From CAZGHF01 sp964525595 (lineage in GTDB: Bacteria > Patescibacteriota > Minisyncoccia > UBA6257 > GWB1-50-10), in the NCBI GenBank assembly GCA_964525595.1, contig CAZGHF010000005.1, forward strand, positions 1 through 37,767: a stretch of 37,767 bases of DNA, read 5' to 3'. A program made the translations under genes and the position numbers. Below the pieces are notes generated by a model that was not told the DNA's origin, did not search any database, and saw only the letters and a list, made by a program, of their open reading frames with translations. Below are positions 6,215 to 13,800 of this stretch, one piece after another. How positions within the stretch are numbered: position 1 is the stretch's first letter; every line of letters begins with the position of its first letter.

Positions 6215-7420
6215 ATGTTTAGATTCATCGCCTACGCAACTTTGATTATTGCCGCTATCTTCGGCGGGATTTTTTTGTTTTTGGAGAAAAATACGACCGA
6301 ACTGATAATAAATATACCCTTCTCTGAAGAGGGTGGGCTACTTAAGTATACCACCCAAGGAGAGGAAGTGTTGGAAGCTGTAAAACTCCCCCCACCGGAG
6401 CCGCTTGCGAATCCGCCCGCGGAGATAAAAGCAATTTACGCTACGAATTGGTCAGCCGGGACGCCTTCGCGGGTAAATTACTTTATTGATTTGATTGAAA
6501 ACTCGGAACTTAATTCAATCGTGATTGACATCAAGGATTACTCGGGATACGTGGGGTATGATACGGATGTCCCGGAGGTTGAAGAATATAACGCCGAGGA
6601 GATTAGAGTAGCCGACATTGATTCTTTGATAAGGCGGTTACACGAGAGAGGTATTTATGTAATTGCCCGGACGACAATTTTCCAAGATCCAAGACTTGCT
6701 CTCGCCCGGCCGGATTTGGCGATAAGGAATAAGTTCACCGGCGAGATTTGGGAGGACAATAAGGGGCTAATGTGGCTTGATCCGACAAGTCAGGAAGTTT
6801 GGGATTATAACATTGCCATTGCCCGCGATGCTCTCGCCCACGGATTTGACGAAATAAATTTTGACTATATCCGCTTTCCTTCGGATGGGGATATAGACGC
6901 CACGGAATACCCTTTTTGGGATGAGGTAACACTGGCTGCAACGGTGATAAGAGATTTTTTCCAGTATCTCCGGGAAAATCTGCCGGGCGCAAAAATTTCG
7001 GCTGATATTTTCGGCCAAACAACGGTAAATTACGATGACTTGGGGATTGGTCAGATTATTGAGCACGCTTATGAAAATTTTGACTATGTCTCGCCGATGG
7101 TTTATCCGTCCCATTACATATCAAATTTCCTCAATCTTGGTAATCCGGCGGCTTACCCTTATGAGGTGGTGAAGTATTCAATGGACTCGGCGGTCTCGCG
7201 GCTGGAGATTTACAGGAACGCGACTTCTTCAAATCAGAATTCTAAGCTCCGTCCCTGGCTTCAGGCTTTTGATTTGGGCGCGGTTTACACACCGGAGATG
7301 GTGCGGAAGCAGATTGAAGCGACTTATGAAGCGGCCACTTCCACACCCGCTCTTTTGAATGGTTTTATGCTTTGGAACCCGTCTAACATCTACGACCGCC
7401 GAGCTTTGATTACCGAGTAA
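6215..7420 (+). CDS. Membrane-anchored putative glycoside hydrolase (DUF4015 type)
   Basis: The protein has 401 residues. An N-terminal hydrophobic anchor (IAYATLIIAAIFGGIFLFL, about 4-24) is followed by a linker with PPPEPLANPP and then a TIM-barrel-like domain. Characteristic segments are IKAIYATNWSAGTP (start of the barrel), SIVIDIKDYSGYV, RGIYVIARTTIFQDP, LMWLDPTSQEVWDYNIAIA, FDEINFDYIRFPSDGD, KISADIFGQTT and YVSPMVYPSHY. These match the putative glycosyl hydrolase domain DUF4015, found in many bacteria and presumed to act on an extracytoplasmic polysaccharide. The Asp in FDYIRFPSDGD and the Asp in IDIKDY are likely active-site acids by analogy. The substrate is unknown. It is the first gene of a plus-strand run and is followed by ybhB after 21 bp. 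Confidence 0.85.
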   Translation: MFRFIAYATLIIAAIFGGIFLFLEKNTTELIINIPFSEEGGLLKYTTQGEEVLEAVKLPPPEPLANPPAEIKAIYATNWSAGTPSRVNYFIDLIENSELNSIVIDIKDYSGYVGYDTDVPEVEEYNAEEIRVADIDSLIRRLHERGIYVIARTTIFQDPRLALARPDLAIRNKFTGEIWEDNKGLMWLDPTSQEVWDYNIAIARDALAHGFDEINFDYIRFPSDGDIDATEYPFWDEVTLAATVIRDFFQYLRENLPGAKISADIFGQTTVNYDDLGIGQIIEHAYENFDYVSPMVYPSHYISNFLNLGNPAAYPYEVVKYSMDSAVSRLEIYRNATSSNQNSKLRPWLQAFDLGAVYTPEMVRKQIEATYEAATSTPALLNGFMLWNPSNIYDRRALITE

Positions 7421-7441
7421 TGGGGTGCTATTCTGAAAGGG

Positions 7442-7909
7442 ATGGGGAATTTAGTAATAAAGAGTTCAGCTTTTAAAAATAACGGGTTAATACCCGAAAA
7501 ACACACTTGTGACGGCGAAAACGTCAATCCTTTTATTGAGATTTTAAACGCGCCGGCGGAAACGAAGAGTTTGGTTTTGATAATGGACGACCCTGATGCG
7601 ACTGGCGGCGTTACCTGGGTTCACTGGCTTTTATGGAACATGGAGTCGAAAACACACTATATTCCGGAAGACAACGTGCCGGGGAATGCGCTTTTGGGTA
7701 CTACTAGTTTCGAGAAAATCGGCTATGGCGGTCCCTGTCCGCCGAGAGGAAATAAACCCCACCGGTATATGTTTAAGGTTTATGCGCTGGATGTGGAACT
7801 TGATTTGAACGAAGGTGCTTTTAAGGAAGAATTGCTGAAAGCGATGGAGGGTCACGTGCTTGACGACGGGTTGCTTATCGGACTCTACGGCCGGAAATTA
7901 GTTACGTAA
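7442..7909 (+). CDS. YbhB/YbcL-family PEBP-like protein
   Basis: This 155-residue single-domain protein belongs to the phosphatidylethanolamine-binding protein superfamily (Raf kinase inhibitor-like, YbhB/YbcL). Diagnostic blocks are CDGENVNPFIEI, the ligand-site signature LIMDDPDATGG with TWVHWLLWNM, and GYGGPCPPRGNKPHRYMFKVYALD near the C-terminus. Bacterial members bind small anionic ligands, and their physiological role is poorly known. A purine-rich string, gaaagg, lies a few bases upstream of the ATG. The last codons and stop lie inside a 32-bp perfect palindrome. The next gene starts 31 bp downstream. Confidence 0.93.
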   Translation: MGNLVIKSSAFKNNGLIPEKHTCDGENVNPFIEILNAPAETKSLVLIMDDPDATGGVTWVHWLLWNMESKTHYIPEDNVPGNALLGTTSFEKIGYGGPCPPRGNKPHRYMFKVYALDVELDLNEGAFKEELLKAMEGHVLDDGLLIGLYGRKLVT

Positions 7910-7927
7910 TTAATTACGTAACTAATT
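7896..7927. repeat. 32-bp perfect palindrome over the ybhB stop codon
   Basis: Two 16-bp arms meet with no spacer, and the half-site is aattagttacgtaatt. The 8-bp string ttacgtaa occurs twice within it. There is no U-tract, so a terminator is unlikely. It lies 13 bp upstream of the first zinc-ribbon gene and could be a dimeric-repressor operator. Confidence 0.85.
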
Positions 7928-7940
7928 CAGTAATTAATTC

Positions 7941-9677
7941 ATGAATTCCGAAACGAAACCACATTCGATAAGCTCAGTGTCTTCGAAATGCCAGAACTGC
8001 AAGAACGATTTCATGATAGAATCGGAGGATTTTGGTTTCTATGAACGTGTTCAGTCTCCGCCGCCGGTTTTTTGTCCGGACTGCCGAATGCAGAGACGGA
8101 TAGCGCATCGGAACGAGAGAACTCTTTACCGTCGGGTCTGCGATTTGTGCAAAAAAGAAAAAGTTTCCATATATCCGCCAAAAACATCTTTTCCCGTTTA
8201 CTGCCAGCCGTGCTGGTGGTCGGATGATTGGGACGCGAAATCGTTTGCACCAGAATATAACCCAAGCAAATCTTTCTTCTCTCAATTTGAGGAATTACAG
8301 CGGCGTGTTCCGAGGATTGGACTCCTTAACCTTACGAGCGTAAACAGCGAATATACCAACAACAGTGCTGACAATAAAAATTGTTATCTTATTTTCGCTG
8401 CCGAGCAGAATGAAGACTGTATGTATGGTCGGCTGGTTCAGCACTGCAAATCTTCTTTAGATACGGCTTTTCTTTACGACTCGGAATTATGTTACGAATG
8501 CGTGGATTGCCGCCAATGTTATGGGTGTCTGTTCAGCGACCGCTGTCAGTCGAGCAGTGATTTGTTTTTTTGTTCCGACATGCGGGATTGCCAGAATTGC
8601 ATTCTCTCTACCAATTTGCGGCACAAGTCATACTGCATAGAGAACAAGCAGTGTTCAAAGGAAGAGTTTGAAGCGAAAAAGAAAGAAATACTTACTTCGC
8701 ACCAAAGCATAGAGGCGGCAAAAAATCGTCTACAGAAGTTGAAATCACAGTCTCTCGTGAAATTCGCTTTTCAGACGAAGTGTAAGAACGCCACCGGCGA
8801 TTATTTGTTCAATTGTCACGACACCAAGATGATGTTTGATGCCAGCAACGCCAAGGCTTGCGCTTATGCGGCGGATGCCGAGGACCCGATAGATTTTTAT
8901 GACGGAAACAACATTTATTACAAACCGGAGCTTTGTCTGGATATTATGGGTACGCTCCAGAGTTTCAAATCAAAGCATTCTACATTCATTTTCTACTGCA
9001 ACGAAGTTGAGTATTGCGACAATATCCATAATTGCACCAGCTGTTTCGGCTGTATCGCTTTGAAGAAAGCAAACTACTGCATTTTAAATAAGGAATATTC
9101 AAAAGAAGCATACGATAACTTGAAAGAGAAAATAATTGACTCAATGAAGAAAGAGGGGACTTACGGTTCTTTTATTCCGCCTAACCTTGCACCTTTTGGT
9201 TATAACGAAACGCTCGCGAACGATTTTTTTTCCTTAAACAAGGAGGAGGCGCTGGCTCAAGGGTTCAAGTGGCAGGATTACAGTACGGGTACTTTTAAAC
9301 AAGAAACCATTCCGTCGAGCAAAACTCCCGAAACCATCGAGGAAGTGAAGGATGATATAACGGGTGAAATATTGGCTTGTGAGAGTTGCGGAAAGAATTT
9401 CAAGATTACTCCCGCCGAACTGGAGTTTTATCGGCGAATGCATTTACCTCTGCCTCACAAAGATTTTGAATGTCGGCATCAGGAAAGGATGAAAAAACGT
9501 ACTCCTCGAAAACTCTGGTACCGTCAGTGTATGTGCGACTACAAAACATATAACAATTCCGTGAAACACAGCCATCACAAAGAGGGGAGGTGCCCCAACA
9601 AATTCGAGACTTCCTACTCACCAGAGAGGAAGGAAATAGTATATTGCGAAGAATGTTATAACGCCGAAGTGGTATGA
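7941..9677 (+). CDS. Zinc-ribbon/Cys-rich repeat family protein, paralogue 1
   Basis: This 578-residue protein has no signal peptide or membrane span. The N-terminal zinc ribbon A has C17, C20, C45 and C48 around FMIESEDFGFYERVQSPPP, which resembles the 'probable zinc-ribbon' zf-trcl type. Ribbon B is complete: C67, C70, C88, C91. The sequence WWSDDWD follows. Two Cys-rich repeat modules (about 125-240 and 280-390) each end in a related anchor: NLRHKSYCIENKQCSKEEF, and FGCIALKKANYCILNKEYSK. The C-terminal ribbon A' keeps C480, C483 and C511 but has lost one Cys. Ribbon B' has C530/C532, C551, C569 and C572 and ends in the family tail CYNAEVV. Biochemical function is unknown. I recall homologues in CPR genomes carrying the name 'caib/baif family protein', but nothing CoA-transferase-like is visible. 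It overlaps the next copy by ATGA. Confidence 0.85.
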   Translation: MNSETKPHSISSVSSKCQNCKNDFMIESEDFGFYERVQSPPPVFCPDCRMQRRIAHRNERTLYRRVCDLCKKEKVSIYPPKTSFPVYCQPCWWSDDWDAKSFAPEYNPSKSFFSQFEELQRRVPRIGLLNLTSVNSEYTNNSADNKNCYLIFAAEQNEDCMYGRLVQHCKSSLDTAFLYDSELCYECVDCRQCYGCLFSDRCQSSSDLFFCSDMRDCQNCILSTNLRHKSYCIENKQCSKEEFEAKKKEILTSHQSIEAAKNRLQKLKSQSLVKFAFQTKCKNATGDYLFNCHDTKMMFDASNAKACAYAADAEDPIDFYDGNNIYYKPELCLDIMGTLQSFKSKHSTFIFYCNEVEYCDNIHNCTSCFGCIALKKANYCILNKEYSKEAYDNLKEKIIDSMKKEGTYGSFIPPNLAPFGYNETLANDFFSLNKEEALAQGFKWQDYSTGTFKQETIPSSKTPETIEEVKDDITGEILACESCGKNFKITPAELEFYRRMHLPLPHKDFECRHQERMKKRTPRKLWYRQCMCDYKTYNNSVKHSHHKEGRCPNKFETSYSPERKEIVYCEECYNAEVV

Positions 9678-11449
9678 AAACAGAAACAAAACAGTGCCAG
9701 AATTGCAAACAATCTTTCACGATTGGAGCAGATGACTTCGGTTTTTATGAACGAGCAAAAGTTCCCGCTCCGACTTTTTGTCCAAGATGCCGCAATCAGC
9801 GCCGGATGGCTTGGCGTAATGAACGCACGCTTTACAAGCGAAAGTGCGGTGCTCCGGGACACTCCGAAGAAATAATAAGCATGTATGCTCCGGATTCACC
9901 TTATATTGTTTATGACCATGATTACTGGTGGTCGGATGAATGGGACCCTCTCCAGTGGGGCCGTGGCTATGATTTTGATAAAACGTTTTTCGGGCAGTTT
10001 GGAGAATTAATGAGAGATACTCCGCATATTGCTCTTGCCAATCAAAATGCCGTCCGCACCGAATACGGAAATTATTTGGACGGCAATAAAGACTGCTATC
10101 TGATTTTCGGCGGAGGATGGAACGAGAATACACGGTACGGTAATAAAATAATGGAGAACAAAGATTCGCAAGATCTTTACGCCGCTTCCAAGAACGAACT
10201 CTGTTATGAGTGTGTGAACTGTGCCGAGTCTTATTGGCTTTTGTACAGTACGAATTGTAAAAACTGCACCGATTCCTACTTTTTATATGCCTGCAGGAAT
10301 TGCAATAACTGTTTCGGCTGCACGAACCTGGTGAGCAAAAATTATTGCATTTTCAACGAGCAGTACTCGAAGGAGGAGTACGAAAAGAAAATCAAAGATT
10401 ATTTGCCGGATACTCGCGAAAAACTTGAGAGGGTGCAGGAAACGTTTCGGAAAGTGTACTTAAAGTCCATTCATCGTTACGCCAACATCGTAAATTCTCC
10501 CGATTCCACCGGGGACATTATAAATAATTCAAAGAACTGTAAATTCTGCTTCGATATTTATCACGATGTTGAAGACGCAAAATATCTCTTTAGCGCCCTT
10601 GTTTTAAAAGATTGCTGGGATGGAAACGGGATTTACAAGAACGAAGTTTCTTACGAAATGATTGATGCCAACATTGGCAGTAATAATTTATCCTCGGTCA
10701 CTATTTACGATTCCAATCACGTGCAATACTCGCTTAATTGCCACGGCTCTTCCTATTTATTCGGATGTATTGGTTTAAGGAATAAGCAGTATTGTATTTT
10801 GAACAAACAATATTCGAAGGAAGAGTACGAAAAAATTCTTCCGCGAATCATAGAACAAATGAATAAAATGCCCTTTACTGATAAAGCCGGCAGGAAGCAC
10901 GGGTACGGCGATTTTTTCCCGGCAGAGCTTTCACCTCATGCTTATAACGAGACTATCGCCCAAGAGTATTACACTCTTACCAAGGAAGAGGCGAGCGAAA
11001 AGAAATTTCCCTGGAAGGAAGAAGTCAAAAGAGATTACGGTATTACTGTTTGGCCCGGAGACTTGTCTGGAAATATCAGTGAAGTTGACGAGAGCATATT
11101 GAAAGAAATAATAGGCTGTGAACATCGCGGGAAATGTAACGAACAATGTACTCAAGCTTTTAAGGTAATCTCTAATGAGCTGGCTTTTTACAAAAAGATG
11201 AATATCCCTTTACCCCTGTTTTGTCCTAACTGCCGGCATTATCAGAGATTAAAACAGAGAAATCCCTTGAAGCTTTGGAAACGGAAATGCCAGTGCGCCG
11301 GGACAAAATCGGGAAACAATATCTATTCCAACACTACAAAGCATTTTCACGAAGAAGGGAAGTGCCCCAACGAATTTGAGACTGCTTATGCCCCGGACAG
11401 GAAAGAAATTATTTATTGCGAACAATGTTATCAAGCTGAAGTGGTTTAA
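9674..11449 (+). CDS. Zinc-ribbon/Cys-rich repeat family protein, paralogue 2
   Basis: This 591-residue member of the same family has ribbon A at C8, C11, C36 and C39 with FTIGADDFGFYERAKVPAP between. Ribbon B is reduced to one Cys (RKCGAPGHSEE), with Asp/His in the place of the second pair (VYDHDYWWSDEWD). The first module ends NCFGCTNLVSKNYCIFNEQYS. The second ends LFGCIGLRNKQYCILNKQYS. Then comes the conserved block YGDFFPAELSPHAYNETIAQ. The C-terminal ribbon A' has an insertion with extra cysteines (CEHRGKCNEQC), then FCPNCRHYQR. B' ends YCEQCYQAEVV. The ATG overlaps the stop of paralogue 1 (ATGA). The stop directly abuts the next ATG at 11450, so translation is probably coupled from paralogue 1 through to the glycosylase gene. 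Confidence 0.85.
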   Translation: MKTETKQCQNCKQSFTIGADDFGFYERAKVPAPTFCPRCRNQRRMAWRNERTLYKRKCGAPGHSEEIISMYAPDSPYIVYDHDYWWSDEWDPLQWGRGYDFDKTFFGQFGELMRDTPHIALANQNAVRTEYGNYLDGNKDCYLIFGGGWNENTRYGNKIMENKDSQDLYAASKNELCYECVNCAESYWLLYSTNCKNCTDSYFLYACRNCNNCFGCTNLVSKNYCIFNEQYSKEEYEKKIKDYLPDTREKLERVQETFRKVYLKSIHRYANIVNSPDSTGDIINNSKNCKFCFDIYHDVEDAKYLFSALVLKDCWDGNGIYKNEVSYEMIDANIGSNNLSSVTIYDSNHVQYSLNCHGSSYLFGCIGLRNKQYCILNKQYSKEEYEKILPRIIEQMNKMPFTDKAGRKHGYGDFFPAELSPHAYNETIAQEYYTLTKEEASEKKFPWKEEVKRDYGITVWPGDLSGNISEVDESILKEIIGCEHRGKCNEQCTQAFKVISNELAFYKKMNIPLPLFCPNCRHYQRLKQRNPLKLWKRKCQCAGTKSGNNIYSNTTKHFHEEGKCPNEFETAYAPDRKEIIYCEQCYQAEVV

Positions 11450-11770
11450 ATGAGAACCAAATTACCCAAAGACGATGAGAGGTATTCCTGGACTTCTCAC
11501 GTTTTCATGAAAATGATGCAGTACGGCATTTCCGAGAGCCGAATTAAGCGTATCATTCGCCACCCGAAACGGACCGAGGAGGGGATAGTGCCCGAAACGG
11601 TCGCGGTAATGCAGCCCGCCGGGACGAAGAGATATCAGGAAATCTGGGTGATGTATGTATTAAAAGGAAGAAAATTAAGAATTATTACAACCTGGCGATA
11701 TCCGGGTAAAAGCTCCGAGCGTGACCCGATTCCGGCCGACGTCATTGAAGAAGTCAGAAAACTGTTGTGA
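11450..11770 (+). CDS. Small DUF4258-like protein
   Basis: This is a 106-residue basic protein. The N-terminal part YSWTSHVFMKMMQYGISESRIKRIIRHP followed by EIWVMYVLKGRKLRIITTWRYPG matches the general DUF4258 pattern: an H near the N-terminus, an R/M-rich helix ending 'GI', a turn with 'P', then beta strands ending in 'hIT.w'. DUF4258 proteins are small and uncharacterised, and some resemble RelE-like toxins in length and fold. No antitoxin-like partner is adjacent. The ATG begins on the base after the stop of zinc-ribbon paralogue 2. The gene ends in GTGA, overlapping the start of the glycosylase gene, so it sits in a coupled three-gene run. The family assignment is by pattern only. Confidence 0.55.
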   Translation: MRTKLPKDDERYSWTSHVFMKMMQYGISESRIKRIIRHPKRTEEGIVPETVAVMQPAGTKRYQEIWVMYVLKGRKLRIITTWRYPGKSSERDPIPADVIEEVRKLL

Positions 11771-12333
11771 AGGCTTTACCGAAAAAATTTTTCGAGCGGA
11801 CGACTGTTACAGTTGCAAGAGACCTGCTCGGCAAATATTTATGCCGCAGGTATAGAGGAAAGGTTATACGAGCAATAATAACCGAAACGGAAGCCTACGA
11901 CGGTTTTAAAGACAAGGCTTCTCATGCTCACCGCGGGAAGACGGAGAGAAACAAAATAATGTTCGGTTCGGCGGGACACTGGTATGTTTACCTCACTTAC
12001 GGAATGCACTGGATGTCAAATATCGTAACCGGTAAAGAGGAATATCCGGCGGCGGTTCTATTGAGGGGAGTAGAGGGAGCAAACGGTCCTGCCCGGCTTA
12101 CGAAATTTATGAAGATTGATAAAAAATTCAACGGGAAACTTGCTAGCCGGAAGACCGGTTTATGGATAGCCGCTCCTTCCGGGAAGGAGCGAGCCTCGCT
12201 CCGAAAAGAATTCGGAGCGGGAAGATTAAAAATTAAAAAATCAAAGCGGATCGGCGTTGATTTTGCCGGACCGGTGTGGTCAAAGAAAAAATACCGTTTT
12301 TATGTTATCCATAGTCCTCTTGACGAAAATTAA
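11767..12333 (+). CDS. Alkyladenine DNA glycosylase (3-methyladenine, AAG/MPG type)
   Basis: This 188-residue enzyme excises alkylated purines such as 3-methyladenine at the first step of base-excision repair. The family signatures are all present: the start FFERTTVTVARDLLGKYLCRR, the active-site segment ITETEAYDGFKDKASHAHRG with the catalytic Glu, NKIMFGSAGHWYVYLTYGMH with the Tyr that intercalates into DNA, and PAAVLLRGVEG. The end IGVDFAGPVWSKKKYRFYV is also typical. The length is usual for bacterial members. Translation starts at a GTG (11767) that overlaps the stop of the preceding gene (GTGA). No terminator follows immediately; the 575-bp structured intergenic region starts here. Confidence 0.95.
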   Translation: MKALPKKFFERTTVTVARDLLGKYLCRRYRGKVIRAIITETEAYDGFKDKASHAHRGKTERNKIMFGSAGHWYVYLTYGMHWMSNIVTGKEEYPAAVLLRGVEGANGPARLTKFMKIDKKFNGKLASRKTGLWIAAPSGKERASLRKEFGAGRLKIKKSKRIGVDFAGPVWSKKKYRFYVIHSPLDEN

Positions 12334-12357
12334 CTAGCTGTTAAGGTTTTACTAATC

Positions 12358-12450
12358 ATGAATATTTCAATTTTGCTTAGCATTCTTTCCATTTTGTTGG
12401 TCCTCGTTATTATTAACCCAAATCGGGGAGGTTTTATGGTTGAAAAGTAG
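12358..12450 (+). CDS. Possible 30-aa hydrophobic micro-ORF (leader peptide?)
   Basis: ATG at 12358, stop TAG at 12448. The peptide begins MNISILLSILSILLVLVII and continues NPNRGGFMVEK, so it is one membrane-span-like helix with a short polar tail. Only a weak aagg lies upstream. The 3' part of the ORF overlaps the left arm of a 12-bp inverted repeat whose right arm belongs to a terminator hairpin, an arrangement seen in attenuators. There is no homology I can name, and the coding status is uncertain. Confidence 0.3.
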   Translation: MNISILLSILSILLVLVIINPNRGGFMVEK

Positions 12451-12502
12451 AAAATATTAACTAACGAGTGAATCCGAAAACCTCCCCGAAAGGGAGGTTT
12501 TT
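12424..12502 (+). promoter_or_regulatory. Terminator with overlapping alternative stem (attenuator-like)
   Basis: Terminator: aaaacctccc (12477-12486) pairs over 10 bp with gggaggtttt (12492-12501), loop cgaaa, U-tract at 12498-12502. Alternative stem: cggggaggtttt (12424-12435) pairs perfectly over 12 bp with aaaacctccccg (12477-12488), using the terminator's own left arm. The two cannot form together. Confidence 0.6.
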
Positions 12503-12511
12503 AAATTCTGC

Positions 12512-12570
12512 GGTTTCAAAATCGGTCGTTTTTGGAAAAGTGATTGATTTTGAGACCATAGTCGGTCTCA
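12512..12570 (+). promoter_or_regulatory. Second pair of competing hairpins
   Basis: ggtttcaaaatc (12512-12523) pairs with gattttgagacc (12546-12557), 11 Watson-Crick pairs plus one G-U. The right arm also contains tgagacc (12551-12557), which pairs over 7 bp with ggtctca (12564-12570). Again one strand is shared between two stems. It lies about 50 bp upstream of the 12619 gene. Confidence 0.55.
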
Positions 12571-12602
12571 TCTAGCTCATTTACAGAGTTTATTTCATCC
12601 CT

Positions 12603-12617
12603 ACGCCAAGGAGGCGT
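12603..12617 (+). promoter_or_regulatory. Strong RBS inside a small hairpin
   Basis: AAGGAGG sits within acgcc-aagga-ggcgt, a 5-bp stem with a 5-nt loop, ending 1 nt before the ATG at 12619. It is one of the few consensus Shine-Dalgarno sequences in the window. Confidence 0.6.
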
Positions 12618-12618
12618 T

Positions 12619-12807
12619 ATGAAAAAGCAGAATCAGAAGCAAGGGCAGGAGCAGGAGCAGAACCCGGTGGGAGCCTGCAATGACGACCATCCGGACTCTC
12701 GATCTCGCGAGGAGGAGGAGGAGGTCCGGGAACGGTCAGTCTGCTACCCATCGGTAAGGAGTGGGGTGAATGCGGGAGAGAAGGACAACCCACGCTCTCT
12801 CATCTAG
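12619..12807 (+). CDS. Small charged protein, GC-rich stand-alone unit
   Basis: This 62-residue, highly polar protein begins MKKQNQKQGQEQEQNPVG and has an acidic run REEEEEVRER and two Cys. There is no predicted hydrophobic core, so it is probably disordered or not a stable domain. The evidence for coding is the consensus RBS at the right distance and a following intrinsic terminator. The base composition is GC-rich compared with the neighbours, as for the genes at 1128, 35579 and 36186. It could instead be a structured RNA with a fortuitous ORF: the region 12810-12886 is also G-rich and structured. No family is recognised. Confidence 0.45.
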   Translation: MKKQNQKQGQEQEQNPVGACNDDHPDSRSREEEEEVRERSVCYPSVRSGVNAGEKDNPRSLI

Positions 12808-12834
12808 CACATCCTTCCGCAGGACGGGAGGAGA

Positions 12835-12886
12835 GGAAACCGCGAGTTCGCCTTACCAGCGAGCGATGACCGGTTTCCTTTTTTTT
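12835..12886 (+). terminator. Intrinsic terminator after the 12619 unit
   Basis: ggaaaccg (12835-12842) pairs with cggtttcc (12871-12878), directly followed by eight T. The 28-nt loop may hold further structure. Confidence 0.8.
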
Positions 12887-12896
12887 GTTAGATAAT

Positions 12897-12902
12897 TATT
12901 AT
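12897..12902 (+). promoter_or_regulatory. -10-like box of ychF
   Basis: TATTAT ends 6 nt before the ATG at 12909, predicting a start site at or next to the initiation codon. It follows the terminator of the previous unit by 10 bp. Confidence 0.35.
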
Positions 12903-12908
12903 TAAAGG

Positions 12909-13772
12909 ATGAAACTTTCAATCGGGATAGTCGGTTTGCCGAACGTGGGTAAATCAACACTCTTTAAATTACTAACCAAACAGGAAGTTAGTATCGCCAA
13001 TTATCCGTTCGTGACGATTGACCCGAATGTCGGGGTGGTGCCATCACCCGATGAGCGGCTGCAAAAAGTTGCCGAAGTAATCGGTTCAAAAAAGGTTCTG
13101 CCGGCGGTTTTGGAGTTTGTAGATATTGCCGGACTTGTGGCTGGCGCTCATAAAGGCAAGGGACTCGGCAATCAGTTCCTGGCCCATATCCGGGAAGCGG
13201 GTGCGATATTGCATTTGGTGAGAGTTTTTAAAGGTGAAGAAATAGTTCATTTTGAAGGTAAGGTTGACGCTCTTCGCGATTTTGAGACGGTGCTCCGGGA
13301 GCTCGAGGCAAAAGATGAAGCAGCGGCGGAGAAAGAGAATCTTCTAAGTGCCAAGCCCCAGTTTGTTTTTCTAAACGGCGAAGAGGATGAAGCGGGAAAA
13401 GAATTACTTGATAAAGTCAAATCACTGGGCTACTCTCACTTGGTTTTTGATTTGAAAAAGGGCCTTGACGAGAGCGGCTTGGAACGAATTTTCAGTTCGT
13501 TTCTGAAACTCCTCGGTTTCATTACCTTTTTCACTGCCAACGAAAACGAAGCGCGTTCGTGGTTTGTGAAACGGGGCACCAGAGCGCCGCAGGCGGCCGG
13601 GGTGGTTCATACTGACTTTGAAGAGAAATTCATAAAAGCTGACGTTATAAACTGGGAAAAATTATTGGAAGCCGGCGACTGGAACACGGCAAAACAGAAA
13701 GGTTGGTTAAGGCTGGAAGGGAAGGAGTATGTAGTAGAAGACGGAGACGTGATGGTTATCCGCCATGGATAG
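12909..13772 (+). CDS. ychF: YchF/Ola1-family NTPase, short form
   Basis: YchF is a universally conserved P-loop ATPase that binds ribosomes. This 287-residue copy shows the G1 loop GLPNVGKST (9-17), the switch region YPFVTIDPNVGVV, the G3 motif DIAGLVAGAHKGKGLGNQFL, the specificity motif in the YchF form (FLNGEE, N-x-x-E) and a C-terminal TGS domain. TGS blocks are GFITFFTANENEARSWFV, GTRAPQAAGVVHTDFEEKFIKADVI and the end GDVMVIRHG. Typical bacterial YchF has about 363 residues. The missing residues correspond to the coiled-coil arm inserted in the G domain, here shortened to LRELEAKDEAAAEKENLLS. The bases aaagg directly precede the ATG, too close for a normal Shine-Dalgarno. It begins the housekeeping run. 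Confidence 0.93.
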   Translation: MKLSIGIVGLPNVGKSTLFKLLTKQEVSIANYPFVTIDPNVGVVPSPDERLQKVAEVIGSKKVLPAVLEFVDIAGLVAGAHKGKGLGNQFLAHIREAGAILHLVRVFKGEEIVHFEGKVDALRDFETVLRELEAKDEAAAEKENLLSAKPQFVFLNGEEDEAGKELLDKVKSLGYSHLVFDLKKGLDESGLERIFSSFLKLLGFITFFTANENEARSWFVKRGTRAPQAAGVVHTDFEEKFIKADVINWEKLLEAGDWNTAKQKGWLRLEGKEYVVEDGDVMVIRHG

Positions 13773-13788
13773 CAACAAGAGGAAGTGA

Positions 13789-13794
13789 TAACAT
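13789..13794 (+). promoter_or_regulatory. Weak -10-like box of scpA
   Basis: TAACAT ends 6 nt before the ATG at 13801, at the same spacing as the -10-like boxes at 6203, 12897, 17179 and 20889. On its own it is weak evidence. Confidence 0.2.
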
Positions 13795-13800
13795 TGTAAT

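Noticed and set aside
7941..9677. CoA-transferase (CaiB/BaiF) identity for the zinc-ribbon family
   Set aside because: I recall this name on similar proteins, but no CaiB/BaiF motif is visible; the sequence is zinc ribbons and Cys-rich repeats.
12358..12450. SecG identity for the 30-codon hydrophobic ORF
   Set aside because: It has one span and a Gly pair like SecG, but is less than half the length and lacks the second span.
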